From Protaetiibacter mangrovi (lineage in GTDB: Bacteria > Actinomycetota > Actinomycetes > Actinomycetales > Microbacteriaceae): DNA of 64,000 bases. The notes beneath the pieces are model-generated. The model did not search any database. It had not been told where the DNA came from and saw nothing but the letters and a program-made list of their open reading frames with translations. The translations under genes and the position numbers were made by a program. The number at the start of each line of letters is the position of its first letter. Position 1 is the first letter of the stretch. Shown one piece after another: positions 16,333-26,248 of this stretch. The stretch is taken from NCBI RefSeq assembly GCF_024752305.1, contig NZ_JANTHX010000005.1:337050-401049 (forward strand), written 5' to 3'.

Positions 16333-17222
16333 TTGATGGCTCCCTGCATGATGCCCGACACGAGCTGCTTGCCCGCCACCACGAAGAGGATGAGCAGCGG
16401 CACGGTCGCCACGAGGGTTCCCGCGAGCACGATCGAGTAGTCGACGAAGTAGTTCGCCTGCAGCAGCGACAGCGCCACCGGCAGGGTCGGGTTCTGCGGC
16501 GAGAGCACGATGAACGGCCAGAAGAAGTTCGTCCAGCTCGCCACGAAGGTGAAGAGCGCCAGCATCGTCGCGGCGGGCCGGGCGATCGGCAGCGCGATCG
16601 ACCAGAACGAACGGAACGAGCTCGCCCCGTCGACGCGCGCGGCCTCGATGATCTCGTCGGGCAGCGCCTGCGACAGGTACTGCGTCATCCAGAACACGCC
16701 GAAGGCGTTCACGAGCGCCGGCACGATCACGGCCTGCATGGTGTCGATCCAGCCGTACTGCGCCATCAGCAGGTAGAGCGGCACGACGCCGAGCTGGGTG
16801 GGCACGGCGACGGTCGCGATGATGAAGACCAGCAGCGGCCCACGGCCCTTGAACTTGAGCTTCGCGAAGGCGTAGCCGGCGAGGGTGGAGAAGAACACCA
16901 CGGATGCCGACACGGTCACCGACACGAGGATCGAGTTGCCGAGCGCCTTCCAGAAGTTCACCGCGGGGTTCGAGATCGCGCTGATCGCGTTCTCGAGGAA
17001 GTGCCCGCCGGGGAACCAGGACAGGTTCGGGTCGCGCGCCGAGGTCGAGTCGCCCGATGCGACGAGGAACGACCAGTACAGCGGCAGGATGCTCAGCAGC
17101 AGCACGAGCCCGAGGAACCCGTAGCCGACCCAGCCGGGGCGGCGCTGCGCGATCGCGAGGTTGCGCATCCGACGCCGGCGGAACCGGGCGAGCTGCGCGG
17201 GGGAGTAGGACGCGGCGGACAT
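16329..17222 (-). CDS. cebG: Sugar ABC transporter permease, MalG/CebG type
   Basis: The 297-residue inner-membrane permease has six predicted helices and the EAA loop IEAARVDGASSFRSFWSIAL, which contacts the ATPase. The C-terminal QLVSGIMQGAIK is typical of the MalG branch. Its ATG shares one base with the stop of the preceding permease (TGATG), so the two are translationally coupled. No ATPase gene is present in the operon. CebEFG transporters usually share the MsiK-type ATPase encoded elsewhere, and the same is expected here. Confidence 0.92.
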   Translation of the reverse strand: MSAASYSPAQLARFRRRRMRNLAIAQRRPGWVGYGFLGLVLLLSILPLYWSFLVASGDSTSARDPNLSWFPGGHFLENAISAISNPAVNFWKALGNSILVSVTVSASVVFFSTLAGYAFAKLKFKGRGPLLVFIIATVAVPTQLGVVPLYLLMAQYGWIDTMQAVIVPALVNAFGVFWMTQYLSQALPDEIIEAARVDGASSFRSFWSIALPIARPAATMLALFTFVASWTNFFWPFIVLSPQNPTLPVALSLLQANYFVDYSIVLAGTLVATVPLLILFVVAGKQLVSGIMQGAIK

Positions 17223-18181
17223 CACTTGGTCCCTTCGGTCGAGATGCGTCGCGAGAGCATCAGGTTGATGAGGCCGAACACGGCGATCACGAGGAACAGC
17301 AGCCACGCCACCGCCGACGCCTTGCCGAAGTCGAAGCGGTCCCAGCCGATGTTGTAGAGGTAGAGCGTGAGCGTCAGCCACTGCGAGTCGGAGCCGCCCT
17401 GACCGAACTGGTCGTACAGCCGCGGCTCGTCGAAGATCTGCAGGCCGCCGATCGTCGAGGTGATGATCACGAAGATGAGGGTGGGGCGGATGCCGGGGAT
17501 CGTCACCGACAGGAACTGCCGGATGCGGCCGGCGCCGTCGATCACGGCCGCCTCGTAGTAGTCGCGCGGGATCGCCTGCATGGCCGCGAGCAGCACGAGG
17601 GAGTTGTAGCCGGTCCAGCGGAAGTTGACCATGGTGGCGATCGCGACGTGGCTCGAGAGCGGGTCGACGTGCCAGCGCACGGGCGGGATGCCGAAGATCG
17701 ACAGGAAGTTGTTGATGGCGCCGAACTGGTCGGCGAACAGCTGGCCGAAGATGAGCGCCACGGCGACGGGCGCCACGACGTAGGGCAGCAGCACGCCCAT
17801 CCGCCAGAACGTCTTGCCGCGCAGGTTGGTGTCGAGGGCGGAGGCGATGAGCAGTGCGAAGATCAGCTGCGGCACCGAGGAGAGCAGGAAGATCGACAGC
17901 GAGTTGCGCAACGCGATCCAGAACTTCTTGTCGCCGAGCACGGAGGCGTAGTTGTCGAGGCCGACGAAGCCGCCGTCGCCGCCGATGAGGCTCCACTCGT
18001 GCAGCGACACGTAGGCGGTGTAGACGAGCGGGAAGAGGCCGACGATCGCGAACAGGATGAAGAACGGCGAGATGTAGACGTAGGGCGTCGCTCGGTAGCT
18101 GAAGTTCGCGAACCGCTGCGCGCTCGTGAGCTGCGCGCGGGGGCGCGGACGCCGCGGCGGTGCGGCGGTGGACGTGGTCAT
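17222..18181 (-). CDS. cebF: Sugar ABC transporter permease, MalF/CebF type
   Basis: A 319-residue permease with six hydrophobic helices and an EAA loop (YEAAVIDGAGRIRQFLSVTI). The start is the ATG at 18181, preceded by GAGG; an in-frame upstream frame adds 23 residues rich in proline and alanine that run into the intercistronic stem-loop and is rejected. It is separated from the binding-protein gene by 98 bp holding a perfect hairpin, and overlaps the next permease by one base. Confidence 0.92.
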   Translation of the reverse strand: MTTSTAAPPRRPRPRAQLTSAQRFANFSYRATPYVYISPFFILFAIVGLFPLVYTAYVSLHEWSLIGGDGGFVGLDNYASVLGDKKFWIALRNSLSIFLLSSVPQLIFALLIASALDTNLRGKTFWRMGVLLPYVVAPVAVALIFGQLFADQFGAINNFLSIFGIPPVRWHVDPLSSHVAIATMVNFRWTGYNSLVLLAAMQAIPRDYYEAAVIDGAGRIRQFLSVTIPGIRPTLIFVIITSTIGGLQIFDEPRLYDQFGQGGSDSQWLTLTLYLYNIGWDRFDFGKASAVAWLLFLVIAVFGLINLMLSRRISTEGTK

Positions 18182-18228
18182 GGCGGATCCTCGGATGCGG
18201 TGCGGGCGTGCAGGGGCGGGTGCGGGTG

Positions 18229-18270
18229 TCGCGGGGGCGGGCCGTCCCATCCAGTGGCCCGCCCCCGCGA
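18229..18270 (-). terminator. Stem-loop between binding-protein and permease genes
   Basis: Arms at 18229-18243 and 18256-18270 pair over 15 bp without mismatch around a 12-nt loop. The position, inside one operon, suggests partial termination or protection of the upstream mRNA, so that binding protein exceeds permeases. Confidence 0.75.
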
Positions 18271-18279
18271 GGGCTCAAC

Positions 18280-19560
18280 TCAGCTCAGCGCGTTGACTTC
18301 GCTGACGAACTGGGCCCACGACTCGTCGATCGTCTGCTGTCCCTCTTCCACACGGGTGAGGGCCTGCTGCGCCGCGTCGTTGATCTGGAAGTACTTCGGG
18401 CCCTTGAAGGGAGGCTCCGGGTTCACCGCGTTGGCGCGGTTGATCAGGATCTCGCCGACGGGGGCGTTGTTGAAGTACTCGTTGACCGAGCCGGTGAGGG
18501 CGGAGTCCGAGTAGGCGTCGACCTGGCTCGGGAAGGTGCCCGCGTTGGCGAAGGCCTTGATCTGCTGCTCGGGCGCGGTCAGCCACGCGGCGAACTTCTT
18601 CGCCGCCTCGGTGTTCTTGCCCTGAGCCGGGACGGTCAGGTACGAACCGCCCCAGTTGCCGCCGCCGCCGGGGAAGACGTCGGCGACGTCCCAGCCGGTG
18701 GTGTCGGCCGCGTTGCCCGAGATCACGCCGAGCATCCAGCCCGGGCAGAGCATCGTGGCGTATTCGCCGGTCGAGAGGGCGCCGAACCAGTCGTCCGACC
18801 ACTGGCCGAGCTTGGCCGACAGGTCGGCCGACTGCTCGAGCACCGTGCGGAAGGTGTTCTCGACGTCGGGGTTCTCGGTGGCGATGACCGTGCCGTCGTT
18901 CTCCTCGTAGTAGTTGGTGAACTGGTTGCTCATGCCCTGGTAGGTGGCGCCGGCCGAGTCGAACCAGGCCTTGCCGGTCTTCGCGACGTAGTCGTGGCCG
19001 ACCGAGAAGTAGGTGTCCCAGTCGCCCTCGAGCAGGGCCGCGACCTCGGCGCGGTCGGTGGGCAGGCCCGCCTCCGCGAACAGGTCGGAGCGGTAGCAGA
19101 TCGCCTCCGGGCCGATGTCGGTTCCGTAGCCGACGAGCCGGCCGTCGGGGTCGGTCGCCGCGGCGGCCTTCCAGTCGAGCCAGCGGCCCTCGACCGACGG
19201 GTCGGAGAGGTCGTAGAGCTTGTCGGCGTACTGCATGAGCTCGGGCAGCCAGTCGACCTCGATGGCCTCGACGTCGGCGAGTCCGGATCCGGCGCCGAGC
19301 TTCTGGAAGAAGTTCGAGCGCGCGTCGTTGCTGGTCGCGGCGCGGTTGTGCACGATCGTCACGCCCGGGTTCTCGTCCATGTACTCCTGGAGGAGCTCGT
19401 CGGTGTAGCCGAAGTCGTTGAAGCTGGCGAGGGTGAGCGTGATGTCACCGCCTTCGCCGCTTCCGCTGTCGCCGCCGGACGCGCATCCGCTCGCGATGAG
19501 CGCGACGCCCGTGATGGTGGCGATGCCGAGCGCGGTCCGTGCGCGCAGGGTCGTCCTCAT
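18280..19560 (-). CDS. cebE: Sugar ABC transporter substrate-binding lipoprotein, CebE type
   Basis: Extracellular binding protein, anchored by a lipid on C26 of the lipobox IASGC, 426 residues in all. The family-1 solute-binding fold is visible: ITLTLASFNDFG after the linker, GYGTDIGPEAICYRSDLFAE in the middle, and the tryptophan-rich GWMLGVISG and GGGNWGGSYL segments that line the sugar site. The ATG at 19560 is chosen over a GTG two codons earlier because AAAGGAG lies 5 nt before it. It is the first gene of the operon, directly behind the operator-bearing promoter. Cellobiose as ligand is inferred from the operators and the GH1 enzyme. Confidence 0.92.
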   Translation of the reverse strand: MRTTLRARTALGIATITGVALIASGCASGGDSGSGEGGDITLTLASFNDFGYTDELLQEYMDENPGVTIVHNRAATSNDARSNFFQKLGAGSGLADVEAIEVDWLPELMQYADKLYDLSDPSVEGRWLDWKAAAATDPDGRLVGYGTDIGPEAICYRSDLFAEAGLPTDRAEVAALLEGDWDTYFSVGHDYVAKTGKAWFDSAGATYQGMSNQFTNYYEENDGTVIATENPDVENTFRTVLEQSADLSAKLGQWSDDWFGALSTGEYATMLCPGWMLGVISGNAADTTGWDVADVFPGGGGNWGGSYLTVPAQGKNTEAAKKFAAWLTAPEQQIKAFANAGTFPSQVDAYSDSALTGSVNEYFNNAPVGEILINRANAVNPEPPFKGPKYFQINDAAQQALTRVEEGQQTIDESWAQFVSEVNALS

Positions 19561-19603
19561 GGTCACTCCTTTGTGTCGGTGAAGGTTCGGCGCGATGCCG
19601 GGC

Positions 19604-19617
19604 CGGGAGCGCTCCCG
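19604..19617 (-). promoter_or_regulatory. CebR-type operator O1
   Basis: Perfect palindrome CGGGAGCGCTCCCG in the 5' leader of cebE, 24 bp centre-to-centre from O2. Confidence 0.8.
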
Positions 19618-19626
19618 AAAATGCTG

Positions 19627-19642
19627 CCGGGAGCGCTCCCGG
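19627..19642 (-). promoter_or_regulatory. CebR-type operator O2
   Basis: Perfect palindrome CCGGGAGCGCTCCCGG in the leader just downstream of the predicted transcription start; its centre is 36 bp from that of O3. Confidence 0.8.
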
Positions 19643-19654
19643 TATTGAGCCGAG

Positions 19655-19684
19655 ACGGTATCCCGGGAGCGCTCCCGGTGTCAA
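19655..19684 (-). promoter_or_regulatory. cebE promoter with operator O3 as spacer
   Basis: On the minus strand TTGACA (plus 19679-19684) and TACCGT (plus 19655-19660) are separated by 18 bp, of which 16 are the palindrome CCGGGAGCGCTCCCGG (19663-19678). Repressor bound here would block RNA polymerase directly. Confidence 0.8.
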
Positions 19685-19741
19685 GCCGACAGCCCCGAAC
19701 GGGGGTGCCCACGAGGACAACGTGAGCCCTACTCTCGGATC

Positions 19742-19808
19742 AAACCCGAACCACCCGAAACACCCGAACCACCCGAACCACCCGAACCCGAACCACCCGA
19801 AACACCCG
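19742..19808. repeat. Short tandem repeat of a 9-bp unit
   Basis: About seven copies of CCCGAACCA with variants CCCGAAACA and one shortened unit, upstream of the CWB2 protein gene. There is no coding function that I can support. Confidence 0.75.
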
Positions 19809-19949
19809 CGCGGGATCAGACCCGAACCCCGTGCGGGCCGATGCTCGCGGCGCTACCCGAATCCCGCCGCGGTCGAGCATCCTCGCGCACACACCGTCGT
19901 GCGCCCGACCCCACATCACTGCTACCCACACCACCGCTGGAGAACACCT

Positions 19950-22799
19950 ATGCTCCGAACGCTGCCCGCGCGCGCCTCGACATCGCTCGTCGCCGCCTCA
20001 TCGCTCCTCCTCGCCTCGCTCGTCGCCGCAGGCGCCGCAGCGCCCGCCGTCGCGGCCTCCTCCGAGGTCTACGACTCGATCCCGTCCACCCTCGACGCCA
20101 ACTACCCGTCGCTCGGCTACCAGGCCACCTCGACCTCCGAGTTCGGCGACATCGTCGACCTCGGCGCGGGCGACCGCGCGCTCACCGGTGCCACCGTCGT
20201 CATGTCGTCCTGGGCCTGCGAGACGGGCGGTGGGCTCTCCTGCGTCACCGAGCCCGGCGCCGGCTTCGAGCACGACATCACCCTGAACATCTATGCGGTC
20301 GACGACTCCGGCGCGCTCCCCGCCGTGGGAGCGCTCCTCGGCTCGACGACCGAGACGCAGACCATCCCGTACCGCCCCTCGGCGTCCGAGGAGTGCGGTG
20401 ACGGACGATGGACTCCCGACGCCACGCTCGCGAGCTGTGTGAACGGATACGCGTTCCCGATCTCGTTCGACCTCACCGGTCTCGGCATCTACGCGCCCGA
20501 CCGGATCGCGGTCACGGTGGCCTACGACACCAACACCCACGGCGCCGATCCGATCGGGGCGAGCGGGCCCTACGACTCGCTCAACGTCGCCGTGATCGGC
20601 ACCCCGCCCGCGATCGGCGCCGAGGAGCAGGACCAGGTGCTGCTCGACTCCAGCTGGGCCGGTGCCTACAGCGACGGCGGGGCGGGCGGCACCGCCTCGC
20701 TGCGCGTCGACGAGGACTGGAGCGGCTACGGCGGACTCCTGCTGACCCTCACCGCCGACGACTCGGCGGTGCCGACGCCCACCGAGCACGTGACGGTGCG
20801 CGACATCGACGTCGAGACCTCCGAGACCGCGGAGACCTACCAGAGCTGGCACGAGGGCCGGAACAACGCGACCCGGCAGTACCGGGTGGGCTCCGACGGC
20901 CTGCACCTCGGCATCTCGTCCGCGTCGACCATCATCAAGGGCACCGACGTGGGCACCACCGCCACCGCGGCGAAGGTCACCCAGAACGAGCTGCGCGAGC
21001 TCATCACCGGTATCGCCTCGGTGACGGTCGAGAGCGGCAACCCGACCTTCCAGGTGCCAGTGCACTTCGGGGCGGGATCGCCCACCGGTTTCACGACCCT
21101 GCACGTCGACCTGACGCCCGGGGTGAACACCTTCGCGACCTCGCAGACCTGGCGCACCTCGCGGGCCTTCGGCGGCTACTCCGCGCTCCAGGAGGACACG
21201 CTCGACGCGTTCCTGCAGGCCGTGTTCGCCCAGGGCGGCGACGTCTGGCTCGCGGGCTTCGGCGTGCAGGCCAACACCGAGGCCGTCGTGTCGTCGCTCA
21301 CCTGGGATGACACCGTCTACACCTTCGAGCAGCCCGTCGTGGGCACCTGCTCCGCGGTGGCGAGCGGTCCGCTGGCGACCGACGACGACGCGAACGGCTG
21401 GGACTTCTCCGAGACCCGGACCGCCGGAAGCAACACCTTCGTCGACGGCGGCATCCGCGTGACCACGGTCGGTGCCACCTCGCAGAGCAAGGCCGCCGGC
21501 TACCACGCGATCGACATCGCGTTGTCCGAGGTGGGCGCGCCCGCCATGGACCTGACGCAGCACTCGGGCGGCGCGCCGAGCATCCAGCTTGGCGTCGACC
21601 TCGAGGACGACGGCGTGCAGGACGGCTACCTCGTGCGCGAGGAGGTCTACGCACCCGGCATGTGGTGGGCGTCGAACGGCATCCAGACGGGCGGCTTCGC
21701 GGGTCTCCCGGGCGTCGGTGGCGGCGGCTCGTCGGTGAACGGCACCCTCGACCAGTACCTGCTGGCCTACCCCGACGCGCGCGTGCTCTCCTACGGCTAC
21801 AGCCTCGGCTCGGGCCTCGAGGGCGACGCGACGATCCACTCGATCACGGTCGGCTGCGCGGCCTCGACGTTCGACTACACGCCGTACGCCTTCGCCCCGG
21901 ATGTGGAGCGCCTGATGGGACCGGACCGCTACACCGCGGCCATCGCCTTCTCGCAGAAGTTCGACCCGGGCGTCGACCGGGTCTACCTCACGAGCGGCGA
22001 GAAGTTCCCCGACGCGCTGAGCGCGGGACCGGCCGCCGGCATCCTCGACGCGCCCGTGCTGCTCACCTCGTCGACGGCGCTGCTGCCCGCGGTCGCGACC
22101 GAGCTGTCGCGCCTGCACCCGCACCAGATCGTCGTGCTGGGCGGGGCGGCGACGCTCGCGCTCTCCATCGACGACGAGCTCGAGGCGCTGCCCTTCTCGC
22201 CCGAGGTCACGCGCATCGCCGGGGCCGACCGCTTCGCGGTCTCGCGGATGATCGCGTCCGAGGCGTTCGACCACGCCGACACGGTGTACATCGCGACGGG
22301 GCTCAACTTCCCCGACGCGCTCGCCGCCGGACCGGCGGCCGTGGCCAACCACGCGCCGGTCGTGCTCGTCGACGGCTTCGCCTCGTCGCTCGACGCGGCG
22401 ACCCTGCAGCTGTTCGACGATCTCGGCGTCACGACCGTCAAGATCGCCGGCGGCCCGGCGTCCGTCTCGACGGGCATCGAGCAGCAGCTCGCCGAGGACT
22501 ACACGGTGCAGCGCTTCGGCGGCGCCGACCGGTTCGAGGCGGCGGTCGCCATCAACGACGACGCCTTCTCGGCGGTCGAGGAGGTGGCGTTCATCGCGAC
22601 GGGGCTGAAGTTCCCCGACGCTCTCGCGGGCGGCGCGCTCGCGGCGAAGTACGGCGCCCCGCTGTACGTGACCCGCGACACCTGCATCCCGGGTTCGGTG
22701 CTCGACTCGCTCGCCGGGCTCGAGATCGAGAAGGTGTACCTGCTGGGCGGCCCCGCCAGCCTCAGCACGGACGTCGCCGATCTGGAGCGCTGCAGCTGA
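19950..22799 (+). CDS. Secreted surface protein with three cell-wall-binding type 2 repeats
   Basis: The 949-residue protein starts at the ATG preceded by GGAGAA. A signal peptide (about residues 1-36, ending AAPAVAA) sends it out of the cell. Residues about 651-949 are three CWB2 repeats, recognisable by GPDRYTAA, GADRFAVS and GGADRFEA, by FPDAL in each, and by LGGAAT or GGPAS; they bind anionic cell-wall polymers. The N-terminal two thirds are not a known enzyme. Residues about 316-460 and about 493-636 look like two related beta-rich domains, and the first resembles residues 75-215 of the LAxTG protein at 54690-55793. It is monocistronic, with its own terminator. Probably an adhesin or wall-coat protein. 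Confidence 0.85.
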   Translation: MLRTLPARASTSLVAASSLLLASLVAAGAAAPAVAASSEVYDSIPSTLDANYPSLGYQATSTSEFGDIVDLGAGDRALTGATVVMSSWACETGGGLSCVTEPGAGFEHDITLNIYAVDDSGALPAVGALLGSTTETQTIPYRPSASEECGDGRWTPDATLASCVNGYAFPISFDLTGLGIYAPDRIAVTVAYDTNTHGADPIGASGPYDSLNVAVIGTPPAIGAEEQDQVLLDSSWAGAYSDGGAGGTASLRVDEDWSGYGGLLLTLTADDSAVPTPTEHVTVRDIDVETSETAETYQSWHEGRNNATRQYRVGSDGLHLGISSASTIIKGTDVGTTATAAKVTQNELRELITGIASVTVESGNPTFQVPVHFGAGSPTGFTTLHVDLTPGVNTFATSQTWRTSRAFGGYSALQEDTLDAFLQAVFAQGGDVWLAGFGVQANTEAVVSSLTWDDTVYTFEQPVVGTCSAVASGPLATDDDANGWDFSETRTAGSNTFVDGGIRVTTVGATSQSKAAGYHAIDIALSEVGAPAMDLTQHSGGAPSIQLGVDLEDDGVQDGYLVREEVYAPGMWWASNGIQTGGFAGLPGVGGGGSSVNGTLDQYLLAYPDARVLSYGYSLGSGLEGDATIHSITVGCAASTFDYTPYAFAPDVERLMGPDRYTAAIAFSQKFDPGVDRVYLTSGEKFPDALSAGPAAGILDAPVLLTSSTALLPAVATELSRLHPHQIVVLGGAATLALSIDDELEALPFSPEVTRIAGADRFAVSRMIASEAFDHADTVYIATGLNFPDALAAGPAAVANHAPVVLVDGFASSLDAATLQLFDDLGVTTVKIAGGPASVSTGIEQQLAEDYTVQRFGGADRFEAAVAINDDAFSAVEEVAFIATGLKFPDALAGGALAAKYGAPLYVTRDTCIPGSVLDSLAGLEIEKVYLLGGPASLSTDVADLERCS

Positions 22800-22816
22800 G
22801 CTGAGCCGACACGCCA

Positions 22817-22859
22817 CGAGGGCCCGAGGGGATCGCCGCGCGACCTCCTCGGGCCCTCG
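22817..22859 (+). terminator. Terminator of the CWB2 protein gene
   Basis: Arms CGAGGGCCCGAGG (22817-22829) and CCTCGGGCCCTCG (22847-22859) form a perfect 13-bp stem 17 bp after the stop codon. Confidence 0.85.
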
Positions 22860-22981
22860 TTCGTCGCAGCACGCATACCGTTCGTCGCGGGTATGCATGC
22901 GTTTGCATCCAGCGGGCCTCGAACGGCTGTCCGCGCGCGTCCGGGGGTAGACCGATACGTACGAAAACGCCGGTCAACCGG

Positions 22982-22987
22982 TACGAT
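22982..22987 (+). promoter_or_regulatory. Probable -10 box (TACGAT) of the kinase gene
   Basis: TACGAT about 20 bp before the kinase start is followed by the purine-rich AAGGGAGGGGG ribosome-binding region at 22997-23007. The -35 is not clear. Confidence 0.45.
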
Positions 22988-23007
22988 CTCTCAGTTAAGG
23001 GAGGGGG

Positions 23008-24450
<1,443 letters not shown>

Positions 24451-24492
24451 CGCATCCGGAATGAGCGGTCGGTCCATGCGGTTGCATCGACC

Positions 24493-25527
24493 ATGACGCA
24501 GCAGCTCGAACTCGGACTCGACACCTTCGGCGACGTGAGCGTCGACGCGGACGGCGTGCGCCTCCCGTACGCCCAGGTGATCCGCAACACGGTCGAGCAG
24601 GGCGTGCTCGCCGACTCGCTCGGCGTCGACGTGTTCGGCATCGGCGAGCACCACCGCGACGACTTCGCCGTGAGCGCCCCCGAGATCCTGCTCGCCGCGA
24701 TCGCCGCGCGCACCTCGCACGTGAAGCTGTCGACAGCGGTGACGGTGCTCAGCTCCGACGACCCGGTGCGGGTGTTCGAGCGCTTCTCGACGCTGCACGC
24801 GATCTCGAACGGGCGCGCCGAGATCACCCTCGGGCGCGGCTCGTTCACGGAGTCGTTCCCGCTGTTCGGCTACGACCTGCACGACTACGAGGTGCTCTTC
24901 GAGGAGAAGATCGGACTGCTCGCCGAGCTGCTCACGGAGCAGCCGGTCACCTGGCAGGGCACCACCCGGGCGCCCCTGGTCGACGCGGACGTGTTCCCCA
25001 AGACCGAGGGCGGACCCATCCGCACCTGGGTCGGGGTCGGCGGCTCGCCCGAGTCGGTGGTGCGGGCGGCGCGCTACGGCTTCCCGCTCGCGCTCGCGAT
25101 CATCGGCGGCGACCCGGTGCGCTTCGCGCCCTACGTCGAGCTCTACCACCGGGCGCTCGCCCAGATGGAGATGCCCGACCTCCCGGTCGGGGTGCACTCG
25201 CCCGGATTCCTCGCCGACACCGACGTCGAGGCGCGCGAGCTCGCCTGGCCGCACTACGAGGCGATGCACAACCGCATCGGGGCGGAACGCGGATGGGGAC
25301 CCACCTCGCGCGACCAGTTCGAGCTCGAGGTGGCGCACGGCTCGCAGTACGTCGGCAGCCCCGAGACGGTGGCGCAGAAGATCGCGGCCACCGTGCGGGC
25401 GCTCGGCATCCAGCGCTTCGACTTCAAGTACGCGTCCGGTCCCGTGCCGCACGAGCACCTCATGCACGCCGTCGAGCTCTACGGCGGCGTCGTGATCCCG
25501 CGCGTGCGGGAGCTCCTGGCGGCGTAA
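24493..25527 (+). CDS. LLM-class flavin-dependent oxidoreductase
   Basis: A 344-residue luciferase-like monooxygenase. Family features seen are LGVDVFGIGEHHRDDF (about residues 44-60), LSTAVTVLSSDDPVRVFERF, and SNGRAEITLGRGSF; these build the TIM barrel and the reduced-flavin site. The later GSPETVAQKI is also typical. Substrate unknown; relatives oxidise a wide range of compounds. It lies between the kinase and hydrolase genes on the same strand with short gaps and may be co-transcribed with the hydrolase 19 bp downstream. No clear ribosome-binding site precedes the ATG. Confidence 0.88.
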   Translation: MTQQLELGLDTFGDVSVDADGVRLPYAQVIRNTVEQGVLADSLGVDVFGIGEHHRDDFAVSAPEILLAAIAARTSHVKLSTAVTVLSSDDPVRVFERFSTLHAISNGRAEITLGRGSFTESFPLFGYDLHDYEVLFEEKIGLLAELLTEQPVTWQGTTRAPLVDADVFPKTEGGPIRTWVGVGGSPESVVRAARYGFPLALAIIGGDPVRFAPYVELYHRALAQMEMPDLPVGVHSPGFLADTDVEARELAWPHYEAMHNRIGAERGWGPTSRDQFELEVAHGSQYVGSPETVAQKIAATVRALGIQRFDFKYASGPVPHEHLMHAVELYGGVVIPRVRELLAA

Positions 25528-25546
25528 CCTCGGCTCGGGAGGGGTC

Positions 25547-26248
25547 ATGGTCGAACGGTCCTTCGCGGCGCACGCCGCCGCGATCGTCGGCGACTTCCCG
25601 AACGCGATGCGGTTCCGGGCCCGCGCGATGCGCGACTGGGAGGTGCCGGCGTCCTTCGGCGAGGGTGCGAAGAACCCGGTGGTGGTGCTGCCCGGCGTGT
25701 TCGAGACCTGGCACTACCTGCGCCCGGTGGCCGAAGCGCTGAGCGCCGCAGGACATCCCGTGCACGTGATGTCGACGCTCGGCATCAACCATCGCCCGAT
25801 CCCCGAGTCGGCCTCGCGCGTGTGGCGCCGCATCCGCGAGCTCGAGCTGGCGCACGTCACCGTCGTCGCGCACTCGAAGGGCGGCCTCATCGGCAAGCAC
25901 CTCCTGGCGCACGACGACGTCGACGGCCGCATCGACCGGGTGGTGGCGATCGCGTCGCCGTTCAGCGGCTCGCGGATGGCGTACTACGCGATCCCGACCG
26001 CGATGCGCGAGTTCCGCCCCGACCATCCGGTGATCGCGGAGCTGCGCACCGAGCAGCAGGTCGACGCGCGCATCACGTCGATCGCCCCGGAGTGGGATCC
26101 GCACATCCCCGAGACCTCCTGGCTCGAGAACGGACGCAACGTGACGCTGCCGGTGCACGGCCACTTCCGCATCCTGCTCGACCCGCGTCTGCCGGCGCTC
26201 GTCGTGACCGAGGTCGAGCGCGAGACCGAGCGCGAGGAGCGACCGTGA
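25547..26248 (+). CDS. Alpha/beta hydrolase, lipase-like
   Basis: The 233-residue cytoplasmic protein shows the alpha/beta hydrolase order: VVVLPGVFETWHYLRPVAEA for the oxyanion region, the nucleophile elbow AHSKGG (about residues 108-113), and HGHFRILLDP near the C-terminus, where the second histidine is the likely catalytic base. The pattern is that of esterases or triacylglycerol lipases (PGAP1/LipA-like). A ribosome-binding site GGGAGG stands just before the ATG. The stop overlaps the MFS gene start (GTGA), which suggests a joint role, for example hydrolysis and export, but no substrate can be named. Confidence 0.82.
   Translation: MVERSFAAHAAAIVGDFPNAMRFRARAMRDWEVPASFGEGAKNPVVVLPGVFETWHYLRPVAEALSAAGHPVHVMSTLGINHRPIPESASRVWRRIRELELAHVTVVAHSKGGLIGKHLLAHDDVDGRIDRVVAIASPFSGSRMAYYAIPTAMREFRPDHPVIAELRTEQQVDARITSIAPEWDPHIPETSWLENGRNVTLPVHGHFRILLDPRLPALVVTEVERETEREERP

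Noticed and set aside
13899-19684. Calling the first sugar operon a maltose system because of MalF/MalG-like permeases.
   Set aside because: The permeases only show the general family. The GH1 beta-glucosidase and the GGGAGCGCTCCC operators point to cellobiose-type sugars.
19742-19808. Reading the 9-bp repeats as a CRISPR array.
   Set aside because: Units are only 9 bp with no spacers, and there are no cas genes nearby.
19998-22898. A 966-codon minus-strand frame across the CWB2 protein gene.
   Set aside because: Same kind of shadow. The plus strand has a signal peptide, three CWB2 repeats, a ribosome-binding site and a terminator.
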